This document shows, one piece after another, positions 12,301 to 25,531 of a stretch of DNA of 64,000 bases (positions are counted from its first letter, which is position 1; the number at the start of each line of letters is the position of its first letter). The notes beneath the pieces were generated by a model. The model made no database searches. It had not been told where the DNA came from and saw nothing but the letters and a program-made list of their open reading frames with translations. This stretch comes from Balanoglossus misakiensis. Its lineage: Eukaryota; Hemichordata. The DNA is taken from assembly GCA_040954595.2 (NCBI GenBank), contig CM082584.2:744001-808000 (forward strand), given 5' to 3'. Position numbers and translations under genes: made by a program.

Positions 12301-15300
12301 TAGAAAACCCGTGTGGAAAGTATCTCTACCCGTTTGAAACTAAGAAAAGAATTTATTCTTATTTATTTTGTAAAAAAGACAATTTTTCGAAAAAAAGTCG
12401 AAAAATTGCAATTTTGTCTTGAGTGATTCAAATTATACCGCCTTTTCTGGAATTTGCAGCACTTTTTACAAGAGAACGACACTTCATGCTCCATAATATT
12501 TCCGAAAATGAAGAAAAGAGTTAATTTTTTATGATTTTTCAAAAATTTACCATTTTTGTCAAAATATGGCCAAAATGGCTATTTTTCTTGAATTCAGTCA
12601 ATATCTCTGCATTTTTGGAGTGGTCGAGAGTTTTAACATACAATCAACATGTCATATATGATCAGGGCACCAAATTCGAAGAACAAAGGTTTTTTTATTT
12701 TTTTTTTCTAAAAATGACATTTTCAAGGAAAATTTGGTAAAACGCAATTTTGTCTGCAGTGAGCCAAATTAGACGGTCTTTTGTGGAATTTGTATCGATA
12801 TATACATACAAAGAGCATTCTATACTCCATCAGATTTCCGAAAATGTAGAAAACAGGTATTTTTTGTAATTTTCAAAAATTTACCATTTTGACCAAATTG
12901 TGGCTAAAATTGTTATTTTCGTGATGAATGCCGCCAGTGTCACTGCTTTTAAAAGTCATAAAAACTTTTAACATACAAGCAATTGTTTATATATGATCAG
13001 GTCACCGAATTAAAAATATAAAGAATGTTTTGCCTAAAAATGACCTTTTTGGTGCAAAAACGAATAAAACGCAATCTTGTATTAAATCAGTTCATTCAGA
13101 GTGCATGTTTTATAATAAGCACCAATTTTACATATAATGGAAATTTCATACATCATCAGATATCCAAATATGAAAAAATGATTTAGATTTTAGATGATTG
13201 TCCAAAATTAGCTGATATCTAATAAATGTAGTATTGAACCGTTCTGCCCCCCCCCCTTTACATTATATGCGGTACGCCGATGTCAGCTTACCCGGCAGTA
13301 CTGTAGGCCGTGCCCCCAACAAACGTCGGTGTTTGAAACGCCCTGGTTAAATTCGGGCTCTCTCTATAAATCGACAGGCAATAATGCAGTCCTACCGGAA
13401 CAAATGTCAAGTGTTGAACCGCTGTGACTTTCCCTGTTCGGTTTGCCCGACTTAGCCAACGTCTTTGTACTAGAGTGTCGGGTCTTTTGCAGAGCCAGGC
13501 CGAAGGAAATCCGACTTGATCACCGTTGCTAACGAACGCTAGTGTCTGTCATGGTGTGCCGGGGTTTTAGTCGAGCCAGGCCGTAGGAGATCTGACTTGA
13601 TCATCGTGGTCAATGTACGCGTGTTTCCGCTCTAAAGTGCCGGGGCTTCAGCTAAACCAGGCCGTAGGAAATCCGACGTAATCACCGTTGATAACTTACG
13701 CCAGCCTGTGTCATATAGAGCCGGTGCACCAGCCGAGTCACGCCGTAGGAAATCTGACTTGATCAACGTGGTCAATGTACGCCTGTTTCTGCTCTAGAGT
13801 GCCGGGGCTTCAGCTGAGCCAGGCCGTAAGAAAACCCGACGTGATTACCGTTGTTAACTTACGCCAGTCTGTGTCCTATATATAGTGCCGGGGCATCAGC
13901 CGTGCCAGGCCGAAGGAAATGTGAGAAGATCAACGTGGTCTCTGTACGCGTGTTTCTGCTCTAGAGTGCCAGGGCTTTAGTTAAGCCATGCCGTAGGAAA
14001 TCTGACTTGATCAAAGTTGCTAACGAACGCTAGTGTCTGTCATAGTGTGCCGGGGTTTTAGTCGAGCCAGGCCGTAGGAGATCAGACTTGATCAACGTGG
14101 TCTCTGTACGCGTGTTTCTGCTCTAGAGTGCCGGGGCTTTATCCAAGCCATGCCGTAGAAAATCTGACTTGATCACCGTTGCTAACGTACGCTAGTGTCT
14201 GTCATATTGTGACGGAGATTTAGCCGAGCCAGGTCGTAGAAAAATCGACTTGTTCAACGTTACCAGTGTGCAACTGTTTCTGCTCTAGAGTGTCAGGGTT
14301 TTAGCCGACTTATGCTGTAGGAAATCTGAGTTGATGACGGGAATTCAATGTTAGAAAACCCGTGTGGAAAGTATCTCTACCCGTTTGAAACTAAGAAAAG
14401 AATGTATTCTTATTTATTTTGTAAAAAAGACAATTTTTCGAAAAAAAGTCGAAAAATTGCAATTTTGTCTTGGGTGATTCAAATTATACCACATTTTCTG
14501 GAATTTGCAGCACTTTTTACAAGAGAACGACACTTCATGCTCCATAATATTTCCGAAAATGAAGAAAAGAGTTTATTTTTTATGATTTTTTAAAAATGTA
14601 CCATTTTGTCAAAATATAGCCAAAATGGCTATTTTTTCTTGAATTCCGTCAATATCTCTGCATTTTTGGAGTGGTCAAAAGTTTTAACATACAATCAACA
14701 TGTCATATATGATCAGGGCACCAAATTCGAAGAACGAAGGTTTTTTTATTTTATTTTTCTAAAAATGACATTTTCAAGAAAAATTTGGTAAAACGCAATT
14801 TTGTCTGCAGTGAGCCAAGTTAGACGGTCTTTTGTGGAATTTGTATCGATATATATATACGAAGAGCATTCTATACTCCATCAGATTTCCGAAAATGTAG
14901 AAAACAGGTATTTTTTGTAATTTTCAAAAATTTACCATTTTGACCAAATTGTGGTTAAAATTGTTATTTTCGTGTTGGATGCCGCCAGTGTCACTGCTTT
15001 TAAAAGTCATAAAAACTTTTAACATGCAAGCAATTGCTTATATATGATCAGGCCACCGAATTAAAAAAATAAAGAATGTTTTGCCTAAAAATGACCTTTT
15101 TGGTGCAAAAACGAATAAAACGCAATTTTGTATTAAATCAGCTCATTCAGAGTGCATTTTTTATAATCAGCACCATTTTTACATATATTGGAAATTTCAT
15201 ACATCATCAGATATCCAAATATGAAAAAATGATTTAGATTTTAGATGATTGTCCAAAATTAGCTGATATCTAATAAATGTAGTATTGAACCGTTCTGTCC

Positions 15301-18300
15301 CCCCCCCCCCTACATTATATGCGGTACGCCGATGTCAGCTTACCCGGCAGTACTGCAGGCCGTGCCCCCAAATAACGTCGGTGTTTGAAACGCCCTGGTT
15401 AAATTCGGGCTTTCTCTATAAATTGACAGGCAATAATGCAGTCCTACCCGAACAAATGTCGAGTGTTGACCCGCTGTGACTTTCCCTCTTCGGTTTGCCC
15501 GACTTAGCCAACGTCTTTGTACTAATGTGTCGGGTCTTTTGCAGAGCCAGGCCGAAGGAAATCAGACTTGATCACCGTTGCTAACGAACGCTAGTGTCTG
15601 TCATGGTGTGCCGGGGTTTTAGTCGAGCCAGGCCGTAGGAGATCTGACTTGATCATCGTGGTCAATGTACGCGTGTTTCCGCTCTAAAGTGCCGGGGCTT
15701 CAGCTAAACCATGCCGTAGGAAATCCGACGTAATCACCGTTGATAACTTACGCCAGTCTGTGTCATATAGAGCCGGTGCACCAGCCGAATCACGCCGTAG
15801 GAAATCTTACTTGATCAACGTGGTCAATGTACGCCTGTTTCTGCTCTAGAGTGCCGGGGCTTCAGCTGAGCCAGGCCGTGGGAAACCCGACGTGATTACC
15901 GTTGTTAACTTACGCCAGTTTGTGTCCTATATATAGTGCCGGGGCATCAGCGGTGCCAGGCCGAAGGAAATGTGAGTAGATCAACGTGGTCTCTGTACGC
16001 GTGTTTCTGCTCTAGAGTGCCAGGGCTTTAGCCAAGCCATGCCGTAGGAAATCTGACTTGATCAACGTTGCTAACGAACGCTAATGTCTGTCATAGTGTG
16101 CCGGGGTTTTAGTCGAGCCAAGCCGTAGGAGATCAGACTTGATCAACGTGGTCTCTGTACGCGTGTTTCTGCTCTAGAGTGCCGGGGCTTTATCCAACCC
16201 ATGCCGTAGAAAATCTGACTTGATCACCGTTGCTAACGTACGCTAGTGTCTGTCATATTGTGACGGAGATTTAGCCGAGCCAGGCCGTAGAAAAATCGAC
16301 TTGTTCAACGTTACCAGTGTGCAACTGTTTCTGCTCTAGAGTGTCAGGGTTTTAGCCGACTTATGCTGTAGGAAATCTGAGTTGATGACGGGAATTCAAT
16401 GTTAGAAAACCCGTGTGGAAAGTATCTCTACCCGTTCGAAACTAAGAAAAGAATGTATTCTTATTTATTTTGTAAAAAAGACAATTTTTCGAAAAAAAGT
16501 CGAAAAATTGCAATTTTGTCTTGGGTGATTCAAATTATACCACATTTTCTGGAATTTGCAGCACTTTTTACAAGAGAACGACACTTCATGCTCCATAATA
16601 TTTCCGAAAATGAAGAAAAGAGTTTATTTTTTATGATTTTTTAAAAATGTACCATTTTGTCAAAATATGGCCAAAATGGCTATTTTTTCTTGAATTCCGT
16701 CAATATCTCTGCATTTTTGGAGTGGTCGAAAGTTTTAACATACAATCAACATGTCATATATGATCAGGGCACCAAATTCGAAGAACGAAGGTTTTTTTAT
16801 TTTATTTTTCTAAAAATGACATTTTCAAGAAAAATTTGGTAAAACGCAATTTTGTCTGCAGTGAGCCAAATTAGACGGTCTTTTGTGGAATTTGTATCGA
16901 TATATATATACGAAGAGCATTCTATACTCCATCAGATTTCCGAAAATGTAGAAAACAGGTATTTTTTGTAATTTTCAAAAATTTACCATTTTGACCAAAT
17001 TGTGGTTAAAATTGTTATTTTCGTGTTGAATGCCGCCAGTGTCACTGCTTTTAAAAGTCATAAAAACTTTTAACATGCAAGCAATTGCTTATATATGATC
17101 AGGCCACCGAATTAAAAAAATAAAGAATGTTTTGCCTAAAAATGACCTTTTTGGTGCAAATACGAATAAAACGCAATTTTGTATTAAATCAGCTCATTCA
17201 GAGTGCATTTTTTATAATCAGCACCATTTTTACATATATTGGAAATTTCATACATCATCAGATATCCAAATATGAAAAAATGATTTAGATTTTAGATGAT
17301 TGTCCAAAATTAGCTGATATCTAATAAATGTAGTATTGAACCGTTCTGTCCCCCCCCCCCCCTACATTATATGCGGTACGCCGATGTCAGCTTACCCGGC
17401 AGTACTGCAGGCCGTGCCCCCAAATAACGTCGGTGTTTGAAACGCCCTGGTTAAATTCGGGCTTTCTCTATAAATTGACAGGCAATAATGCAGTCCTACC
17501 CGAACAAATGTCGAGTGTTGACCCGCTGTGACTTTCCCTCTTCGGTTTGCCCGACTTAGCCAACGTCTTTGTACTAATGTGTCGGGTCTTTTGCAGAGCC
17601 AGGCCGAAGGAAATCAGACTTGATCACCGTTGCTAACGAACGCTAGTATCTGTCATGGTGTGCCTGGGTTTTAGTCGAGCCAGGCCGTAGGAGATCTGAC
17701 TTGATCATCGTGGTCAATGTACGCGTGTTTCCGCTCTAAAGTGCCGGGGCTTCAGCTAAACCATGCCGTAGGAAATCCGACGTAATCACCGTTGATAACT
17801 TACGCCAGTCTGTGTCATATAGAGCCGGTGCACCAGCCGAATCACGCCGTAGGAAATCTTACTTGATCAACGTGGTCAATGTACGCCTGTTTCTGCTCTA
17901 GAGTGCCGGGGCTTCAGCTGAGCCAGGCCGTGGGAAACCCGACGTGATTACCGTTGTTAACTTACGCCAGTTTGTGTCCTATATATAGTGCCGGGGCATC
18001 AGCCGTGCCAGGCCGAAGGAAATGTGAGTAGATCAACGTGGTCTCTGTACGCGTGTTTCTGCTCTAGAGTGCCAGGGCTTTAGCCAAGCCATGCCGTAGG
18101 AAATCTGACTTGATCAACGTTGCTAACGAACGCTAATGTCTGTCATAGTGTGCCGGGGTTTTAGTCGAGCCAAGCCGTAGGAGATCAGACTTGATCAACG
18201 TGGTCTCTGTACGCGTGTTTCTGCTCTGGAGTGCCGGGGCTTTATCCAAGCCATGCCGTAGAAAATCTGACTTGATCACCGTTGCTAACCTACGCTAGTG

Positions 18301-18892
18301 TCTGTCATATTGTGACGGTGATTTAGCCGAGCCAGGCCGTAGAAAAATCGACTTGTTCAACGTTACCAGTGTGCAACTGTTTCTGTTCTAGAGTGTCAGG
18401 GTTTTAGCCGACTTGTAGGAAATCTGAGTTGATGAACGGGAATTCAATGTTAGAAATCCGTGTGGAAAGTATCTCTACCCGTTTGGAACTAAGAAAAGAA
18501 TTTATTCTTATTTATTTTGTAAAAAAACAATATTTCGAAAAAAAGTCGAAAATGGTAATTTTGTCTTGGGTGATTCAAATTATACCGCCTTTTCTGGAAT
18601 TTGCAGCATTTTTTACAAGAGAACGACACTTCATGCTCTATAATATTTCCGAAAATGAAGAAAAGAGTTAATTTTTTATGATTTTTTAAAAATTTACCAT
18701 TTTTGTCAAAATATGGCCAAAATGGCTATTTTTTCTTGAATTCCGTCAATATCTCACCATTTTTGGAGTGGTCGAAAGTTTTAACATACAATCAACATGT
18801 CATATATGATCAGGCACTAAATTCGAAGAACAAAGGTTTTTTATTTTTTTCTTCTAAAAATGACATTTTCAAGGAAAATTTGGTAAAACGCA

Positions 18893-18960
18893 AATTATTG
18901 CCTGTCAATTTATAGAGAAAGCCCGAATTTAACCAGGCCCTGGCACTCTAGCGTACAGAG
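18893..18960. repeat. SatA orientation switch (inversion junction)
   Basis: Forward sequence ends at GGTAAAACGCAA. It is followed by about 45 bp of inverted leader (TTATTGCCTGTCAATTTATA to TTTAACCAGG), which then jumps directly into inverted subrepeats (CCCTGGCACTCTAG then CGTACAGAG). About 12 bp normally present there (AGCAGAAACACG) is absent. The junction is therefore two joins about 60 bp apart rather than a clean palindrome centre. Confidence 0.85.
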
Positions 18961-21900
18961 ACCACGTTGATCAAGTCTGATCTCCTACGGCTTGGTTCGA
19001 CTAAAACCCCGGCACACTATGACAGACACTAGCGTTCGCTAGCAACGTTGATCAAGTCAGATTTTCTACGGCATGGCTGGGATAAAGCCCCGGCACTCTA
19101 GAGCAGAAACACGCGTACAGAGACAACGTTGATCAAGTCTGATCTCCTACGGCTTGGCTCGACTAAAACCCCGGCACACTATGACAGACACTAGCGTTCG
19201 TTAGCAACGTTGATCAAGTCAGATTTCCTACGGCATGGCTTGGCTAAAGCCCTGGCACTCTAGAGCAGAAACACGCGTACAGAGACCACGTTGATCTACT
19301 CCCATTTCCTTCGGCCTGGCACAGCTGATGCCCCGGCACTATATATAGGACACAGACTGGCGTAAGTTAACAACGGTAATCACGTCGGGTTTCGTACGGC
19401 CTGGCTCAGCTGAAGCCCCGGCACTCTAGAGCAGAAACAGGCGTACATTGACCACGTTGATCAAGTCAGATTTCCTACGGCGTGATTCGGCTGGTGCACC
19501 GGCTCTATATGACACAGACTGGCGTAAGTTATCAACGGTGATTACGACGGATTTCCTACGGCATGGTTTAGCTGAAGCCCCGGCACTTTAGAGCGGAAAC
19601 ACGCGTACATTGACCACGATGATCAAGTCAGATCTCCTACGGCCTGGCTCGACTAAAACCCCGGCACACCATGACAGACACTAGCGTTCGTTAGCAACGG
19701 TGATCAAGTCGGATTTCCTTCGGCCTGGCTCTGCAAAAGACCCGACACATTAGTACAAAGACGTTGGCTAAGTCGGGCAAACCGAAGAGGGAAAGTCACA
19801 GCGGGTCAACACTCGACATTTGTTCGGGTAGGACTGCATTATTGCCTGTCAATTTATAGAGAAAGCCCGAATTTAACCAGGGCGTTTCAAACACCGACGT
19901 TATTTGGGGGCACGGCCTGCAGTACTGCCGGGTAAGCTGACATCGGCGTACCGCATATAATGTAGGGGGGGGGGACAGAACGGTTCAATACTACATTTAT
20001 TAGATATCAGCTAATTTTGGACAATCATCTAAAATCTAAATCATTTTTTCATATTTGGATATCTGATGATGTATGAAATTTTCAATATATGTAAAAATGG
20101 TGCTGATTATAAAAAATGCACTCTGAATGAGCTGATTTAATACAAAATTGCGTTTTATTCGTTTTTGCACCAAAAAGGTCATTTTTAGGCAAAACATTCT
20201 TTATTTTTTTAATTCGGTGGCCTGATCATATATAAGCAATTGCTTGCATGTTAAAAGTTTTTATGACTTTTAAAAGCAGTGACACTGGCGGCATTCAACA
20301 CGAAAATAACAATTTTAACCACAATTTGGTCAAAATGGTAAATTTTTGAAAATTACAAAAAATACCTGTTTTCTACATTTTCGGAAATGTGATGGAGTAT
20401 AGAATGCTCTTCGTATATATATATCGATACAAATTCCACAAAAGACCGTCTAATTTGGCTCACTGCAGACAAAATTGCGTTTTACCAAATTTTCCTTGAA
20501 AATGTCATTTTTAGAAAAATAAAATAAAAAAACCTTCGTTCTTCGAATTTGGTGCCCTGATCATATATGACATGTTGATTGTATGTTAAAACTTTCGACC
20601 ACTCCAAAAATGCAGAGATATTGACGGAATTCAAGAAAAAATAGCCATTTTGGCCATATTTTGACAAAATGGTACATTTTTAAAAAATCATAAAAAATAA
20701 ACTCTTTTCTTCATTTTCGGAAATATTATGGAGCATGAAGTGTCGTTCTCTTGTAAAAAGTGCTGCAAATTCCAGAAAATGTGGTATAATTTGAATCACC
20801 CAAGACAAAATTACCATTTTCGACTTGTTTTCGAAAAATTGTCTTTTTTAAAAAATAAATAAGAATAAATTCTTTTCTTAGTTTCAAACGGGTAGAGATA
20901 CTTTCCACACGGGTTTTCTTACATTGAATTCCCGTTCATCAACTCAGATTTCCTACAGCATAAGTCGGCTAAAACCCTGACACTCTAGAGCAGAAACAGT
21001 TGCACACTGATAACGTTGAACAAGTCGATTTTTCTACGGCCTGGCTCGGCTAAATCTCGTCACAATATGACAGACACTAGCGTACGTGAGCAACGGTGAT
21101 CAAGTCAGATTTTCAACGGCATGGGTTGGATAAAGCCCCGGCACTCTAGAGCAGAAACACGCGTACAGAGACCACGTTGATCAAGTCTGATCTCCTACGG
21201 CTTGGCTCCACTAAAACCCCGGCACACTATGACAGACACTATCGTACGTTAGCAACGGTGATCAAGTCAGATTTTCTACGGCATGGCTTGGATAAAGCCC
21301 CGGCACTCTAGAGCAGAAACACGCGTACAGAGACCACGTTGATCTACTCACATTTCCTACGGCCTGGCACGGCTGATGCCCCGGCACTATATATAGGACA
21401 CAGACTGGCGTAAGTTAACAACGGTAATCACGTCGGGTTTCCTACGGCCTGGCTCAGCTGAAGCCCCGGCACTCTAGAGCAGAAACAGGCGTACATTGAC
21501 CACGTTGATCAAGTCAGATTTCCTACGGCGTGATTCGGCTGGTGCACCGGCTCTATATGACACAGACTGGCGTAAGTTATCAACGGTGATTACGTCGGAT
21601 TTCCTACGGCATGGTTTAGCTGAAGCCCCGGCACTTTAGAGCGGAAACACGCGTACATTGACCACGATGATCAAGTCAGATCTCCTACGGCCTGGCTCTT
21701 CTAAAACCCCGGCACACCATGACAGACACTAGCGTTCGTTAGCAACGGTGATCAAGTCGGATTTCCTTCGGCCTGGCTCTGCAAAAGACCCGACACATTA
21801 GTACAAAGACGTTGGCTAAGTCGGGCAAACCGAAGAGGGAAAGTCACAGCGGGTCAACACTCGACATTTGTTCGGGTAGGACTGCATTATTGCCTGTCAA

Positions 21901-24900
21901 TTTATAGAGAAAGCCCGAATTTAACCAGGGCGTTTCAAACACCGACGTTATTTGGGGGCACGGCCTGCAGTACTGCCGGGTAAGCTGACATCGGCGTACC
22001 GCATATAATGTAGGGGGGGACAGAACGGTTCAATACTACATTTATTAGATATCAGCTAATTTTGGACAATCATCTAAAATCTAAATCATTTTTTCATATT
22101 TTGATATCTGATGATGTATGAAATTTCCGATATATGTAAAAATGGTGCTGATTATGAAAAATGCACTCTGAATGAGCTGATTTAATACAAAATTGCGTTT
22201 TATTCGTTTTTGCACCAAAAAGGTCATTTTTAGGCAAAACATTCTTTATTTTTTTAATTCGGTGGCCTGATCATATATAAGCAATTGCTTGCATGTTAAA
22301 AGTTTTTATGACTTTTAAAAGCAGTGACACTGGCGGCATTCAACACGAAAATAACAATTTTAACCACAATTTGGTCAAAATGGTAAATTTTTGAAAATTA
22401 CAAAAAATACCTGTTTTCTACATTTTCGGAAATGTGATGGAGTATAGAATGCTCTTCGTATATATATCGATACAAATTCCACAAAAGACCGTCTAATTTG
22501 GCTCACTGCAGACAAAATTGCGTTTTACCAAATTTTCCTTGAAAATGTCATTTTTAGAAAAATAAAATAAAAAAACCTTCGTTCTTCGAATTTGGTGCCC
22601 TGATCATATATGACATGTTGATTGTATGTTAAAACTTTCGACCACTCCAAAAATGCAGAGATATTGACGGAATTCAAGAAAAATAGCCATTTTGGCCATA
22701 TTTTGACAAAAATGGTAAATTTTTGAAAAATCATAAACAATTAACTCTTTTCTTCATTTTCGGAAATATTATGGAGCATGAAGTGTCGTTCTCTTGTAAA
22801 AAGTGCTGCAAATTCCAGAAAAGGCGGTATAATTTGAATCACCCAAGACAAAATTGCAATTTTTCGACTTTTTTTCGAAAAATTGTCTTTTTTACAAAAT
22901 AAATAAGAATAAATACTTTTCTTAGTTTCAAACGGGTAGAGATACTTTCCACACGGGTTTTCTAACATTGAATTCCCGTTCATCAACTCAGATTTCCTAC
23001 AGCATAAGTCGGCTAAAACCCTGACACTCTAGAGCAGAAACAGTTGCACACTGGTAACGTTGAACAAGTCGATTTTTCTACGGCCTGGCTCGGCTAAATC
23101 TCCGTCACAATATGACAGACACTAGCGTACGTTAGCAACGGTGATCAAGTCAGATTTTCTACGGCATGGGTTGGATAAAGCCCCGGCACTCTAGAGCAGA
23201 AACACGCGTACAGAGACCACGTTGATCAAGTCTGATCTCCTACGGCTTGGCTCGACTAAAACCCCGGCACACTATGACAGACACTAGTGTTCGTTAGCAA
23301 CGTTGATCAAGTCAGATTTCCTACGGCATGGCTTGGCTAAAGCCCTGGCACTCTAGAGCAGAAACACGCGTACAGAGACCACGTTGATCTACTCACATTT
23401 CCTTCGGCCTGGCACGGCTGATGCCCCGGCACTATATATAGGACACAAACTGGCGTAAGTTAACAACGGTAATCACGTCGGGTTTCCTACGGCCTGGCTC
23501 AGCTGAAGCCCCGGCACTCTAGAGCAGAAACAGGCGTACATTGACCACGTTGATCAAGTCAGATTTCCTACGGCGTGACTCGGCTGGTGCACCGGCTCTA
23601 TATGACACAGACTGGCGTAAGTTATCAACGGTGATTACGTCGGATTTCCTACGGCCTGGTTTAGCTGAAGCCCCGGCACTTTAGAGCGGAAACACGCGTA
23701 CATTGACCACGATGATCAAGTCAGATCTCCTACGGCCTGGCTCGACTAAAACCCCGGCACACCATGACAGACACTAGCGTTCGTTAGCAACGGTGATCAA
23801 GTCGGATTTCCTTCGGCCTGGCTCTGCAAAAGACCCGACACTCTAGTACAAAGACGTTGGCTAAGTTGGGCAAACCGAAGAGGGAAAGTCGCAGCGGGTC
23901 AACACTCGACATTTGTTCCGGTAGGACTGCATTATTGCCTGTCGATTTATAGAGAGAGCCCGAATTTAACCAGGGCGTTTCAAACACCGACGTTTGTTGG
24001 GGGCACGGCCTACAGTACTGCCGGGTAAGCTGACATCGGCGTACCGCATATAATGTAAGGGGGGGGGGGGGGACAGAACGGTTCAATACTACATTTATTA
24101 GATATCAGCTAATTTTGGACAATCATCTAAAATCTAAATCATTTTTTCATATTTGGATATCTGATGATGTATGAAATTTCCATTATATGTAAAAATGGTG
24201 CTTATTATAAAACATGCACTCTGAATGAACTGATTTAATACAAGATTGCGTTTTATTCGTTTTTGCACCAAAAAGGTCATTTTTAGGCAAAACATTCTTT
24301 ATATTTTTAATTCGGTGACCTGATCATATATAAACAATTGCTTGTGTGTTAAAAGTTTTTATGGCTTTTAAAAGCAGTGACACTGGCGGCATTCATCACG
24401 AAAATAACAATTTTAGCCACAATTTGGTCAAAATGGTAAATTTTTGAAAATTACAAAAAATACCTGTTTTCTACATTTTCGGAAATCTGATGGAGTATAG
24501 AATGCTCTTCGTATATATATATCGATACAAATTCCACAAAAGACCGTCTAATTTGGCTCACTGCAGACAAAATTGCGTTTTACCAAATTTTTCTTGAAAA
24601 TGTCATTTTTAGAAAAATAAAATAAAAAAACCTTCGTTCTTCGAATTTGGTGCCCTGATCATATATGACATGTTGATTGTATGTTAAAACTTTCGACCAC
24701 TCCAAAAATGCTGAGATATTGACGGAATTCAAGAAAAAATAGCCATTTTGGCCATATTTTGACAAAATGGTACATTTTTAAAAAAATCATAAAAAATAAA
24801 CTCTTTTCTTCATTTTCGGAAATATTATGGAGCATGAAGTGTCGTTCTCTTGTAAAAAGTGCTGCAAATTCCAGAAAATGTGGTATAATTTGAATCACCC

Positions 24901-25345
24901 AAGACAAAATTACCATTTTCGACTTGTTTTCGAAAAATTGTCTTTTTTAAAAAATAAATAAGAATAAATTCTTTTCTTAGTTTCAAACGGGTAGAGATAC
25001 TTTCCACACGGGTTTTCTAACATTGAATTCCCGTTCATCAACTCAGATTTCCTACAGCATAAGTCGGCTAAAACCCTGACACTCTAGAGCAGAAACAGTT
25101 GCACACTGATAACGTTGAACAAGTCGATTTTTCTACGGCCTGGCTCGGCTAAATCTCGTCACAATATGACAGACACTAGCGTACGTGAGCAACGGTGATC
25201 AAGTCAGATTTTCAACGGCATGGGTTGGATAAAGCCCCGGCACTCTAGAGCAGAAACACGCGTACAGAGACCACGTTGATCAAGTCTGATCTCCTACGGC
25301 TTGGCTCGACTAAAACCCCGGCACACTATGACAGACACTAGCGTT

Positions 25346-25531
25346 ATTATTATTATTATTATTAAGAATTGTTTAAAATGCGCTACACATACGTCTCAGC
25401 GCATTGTGCACAGCTAAAACAGTAGATTAAAAAATACAAGGCTGGTAAAAATAGTTAAAGGACACAATCGAACACGTTACACATAAAACCGAGTAAAAAG
25501 GTATGTTTTCAAATTACGCTTAAAAATATTG
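25346..25531 (-). mobile_element. SINE-like retroposon insertion in SatA, copy 1
   Basis: A 186-bp segment interrupts a subrepeat and is flanked by a perfect 6-bp direct repeat AGCGTT (25340-25345 and 25532-25537). The uninterrupted satellite (CACTAGCGTTCGTTAGC) has this word once, so it is a target-site duplication. On the - strand the insert ends in about seven TAA-type triplets after GCGCATTTTAAACAATTCT, the usual form of a LINE/SINE tail. No convincing tRNA-like A and B boxes were found, so it may be a truncated SINE or a LINE 3' fragment. Confidence 0.75.

Larger units (their letters stand above)
1..18892 (+). repeat. SatA satellite array, forward-oriented units (~2.04 kb)
   Basis: About nine tandem units lie head to tail. 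The anchor GGGAATTCAATG recurs with its GGG at 2224, 4265, 6307, 8349, 10397, 12288, 14339, 16390 and 18438, giving unit lengths of 2041, 2042, 2042, 2048, 1891, 2051, 2051 and 2048 bp. The 1891-bp unit is short because about two ~82-bp subrepeats are missing. The array is already running at base 1, so it extends beyond the window. Neighbouring units are almost identical (for example 14.3-16.4 kb against 16.4-18.4 kb), indicating recent homogenisation. Short ORFs repeat in every unit but shift, shorten and lose starts between copies, so no gene is called. Confidence 0.97.
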
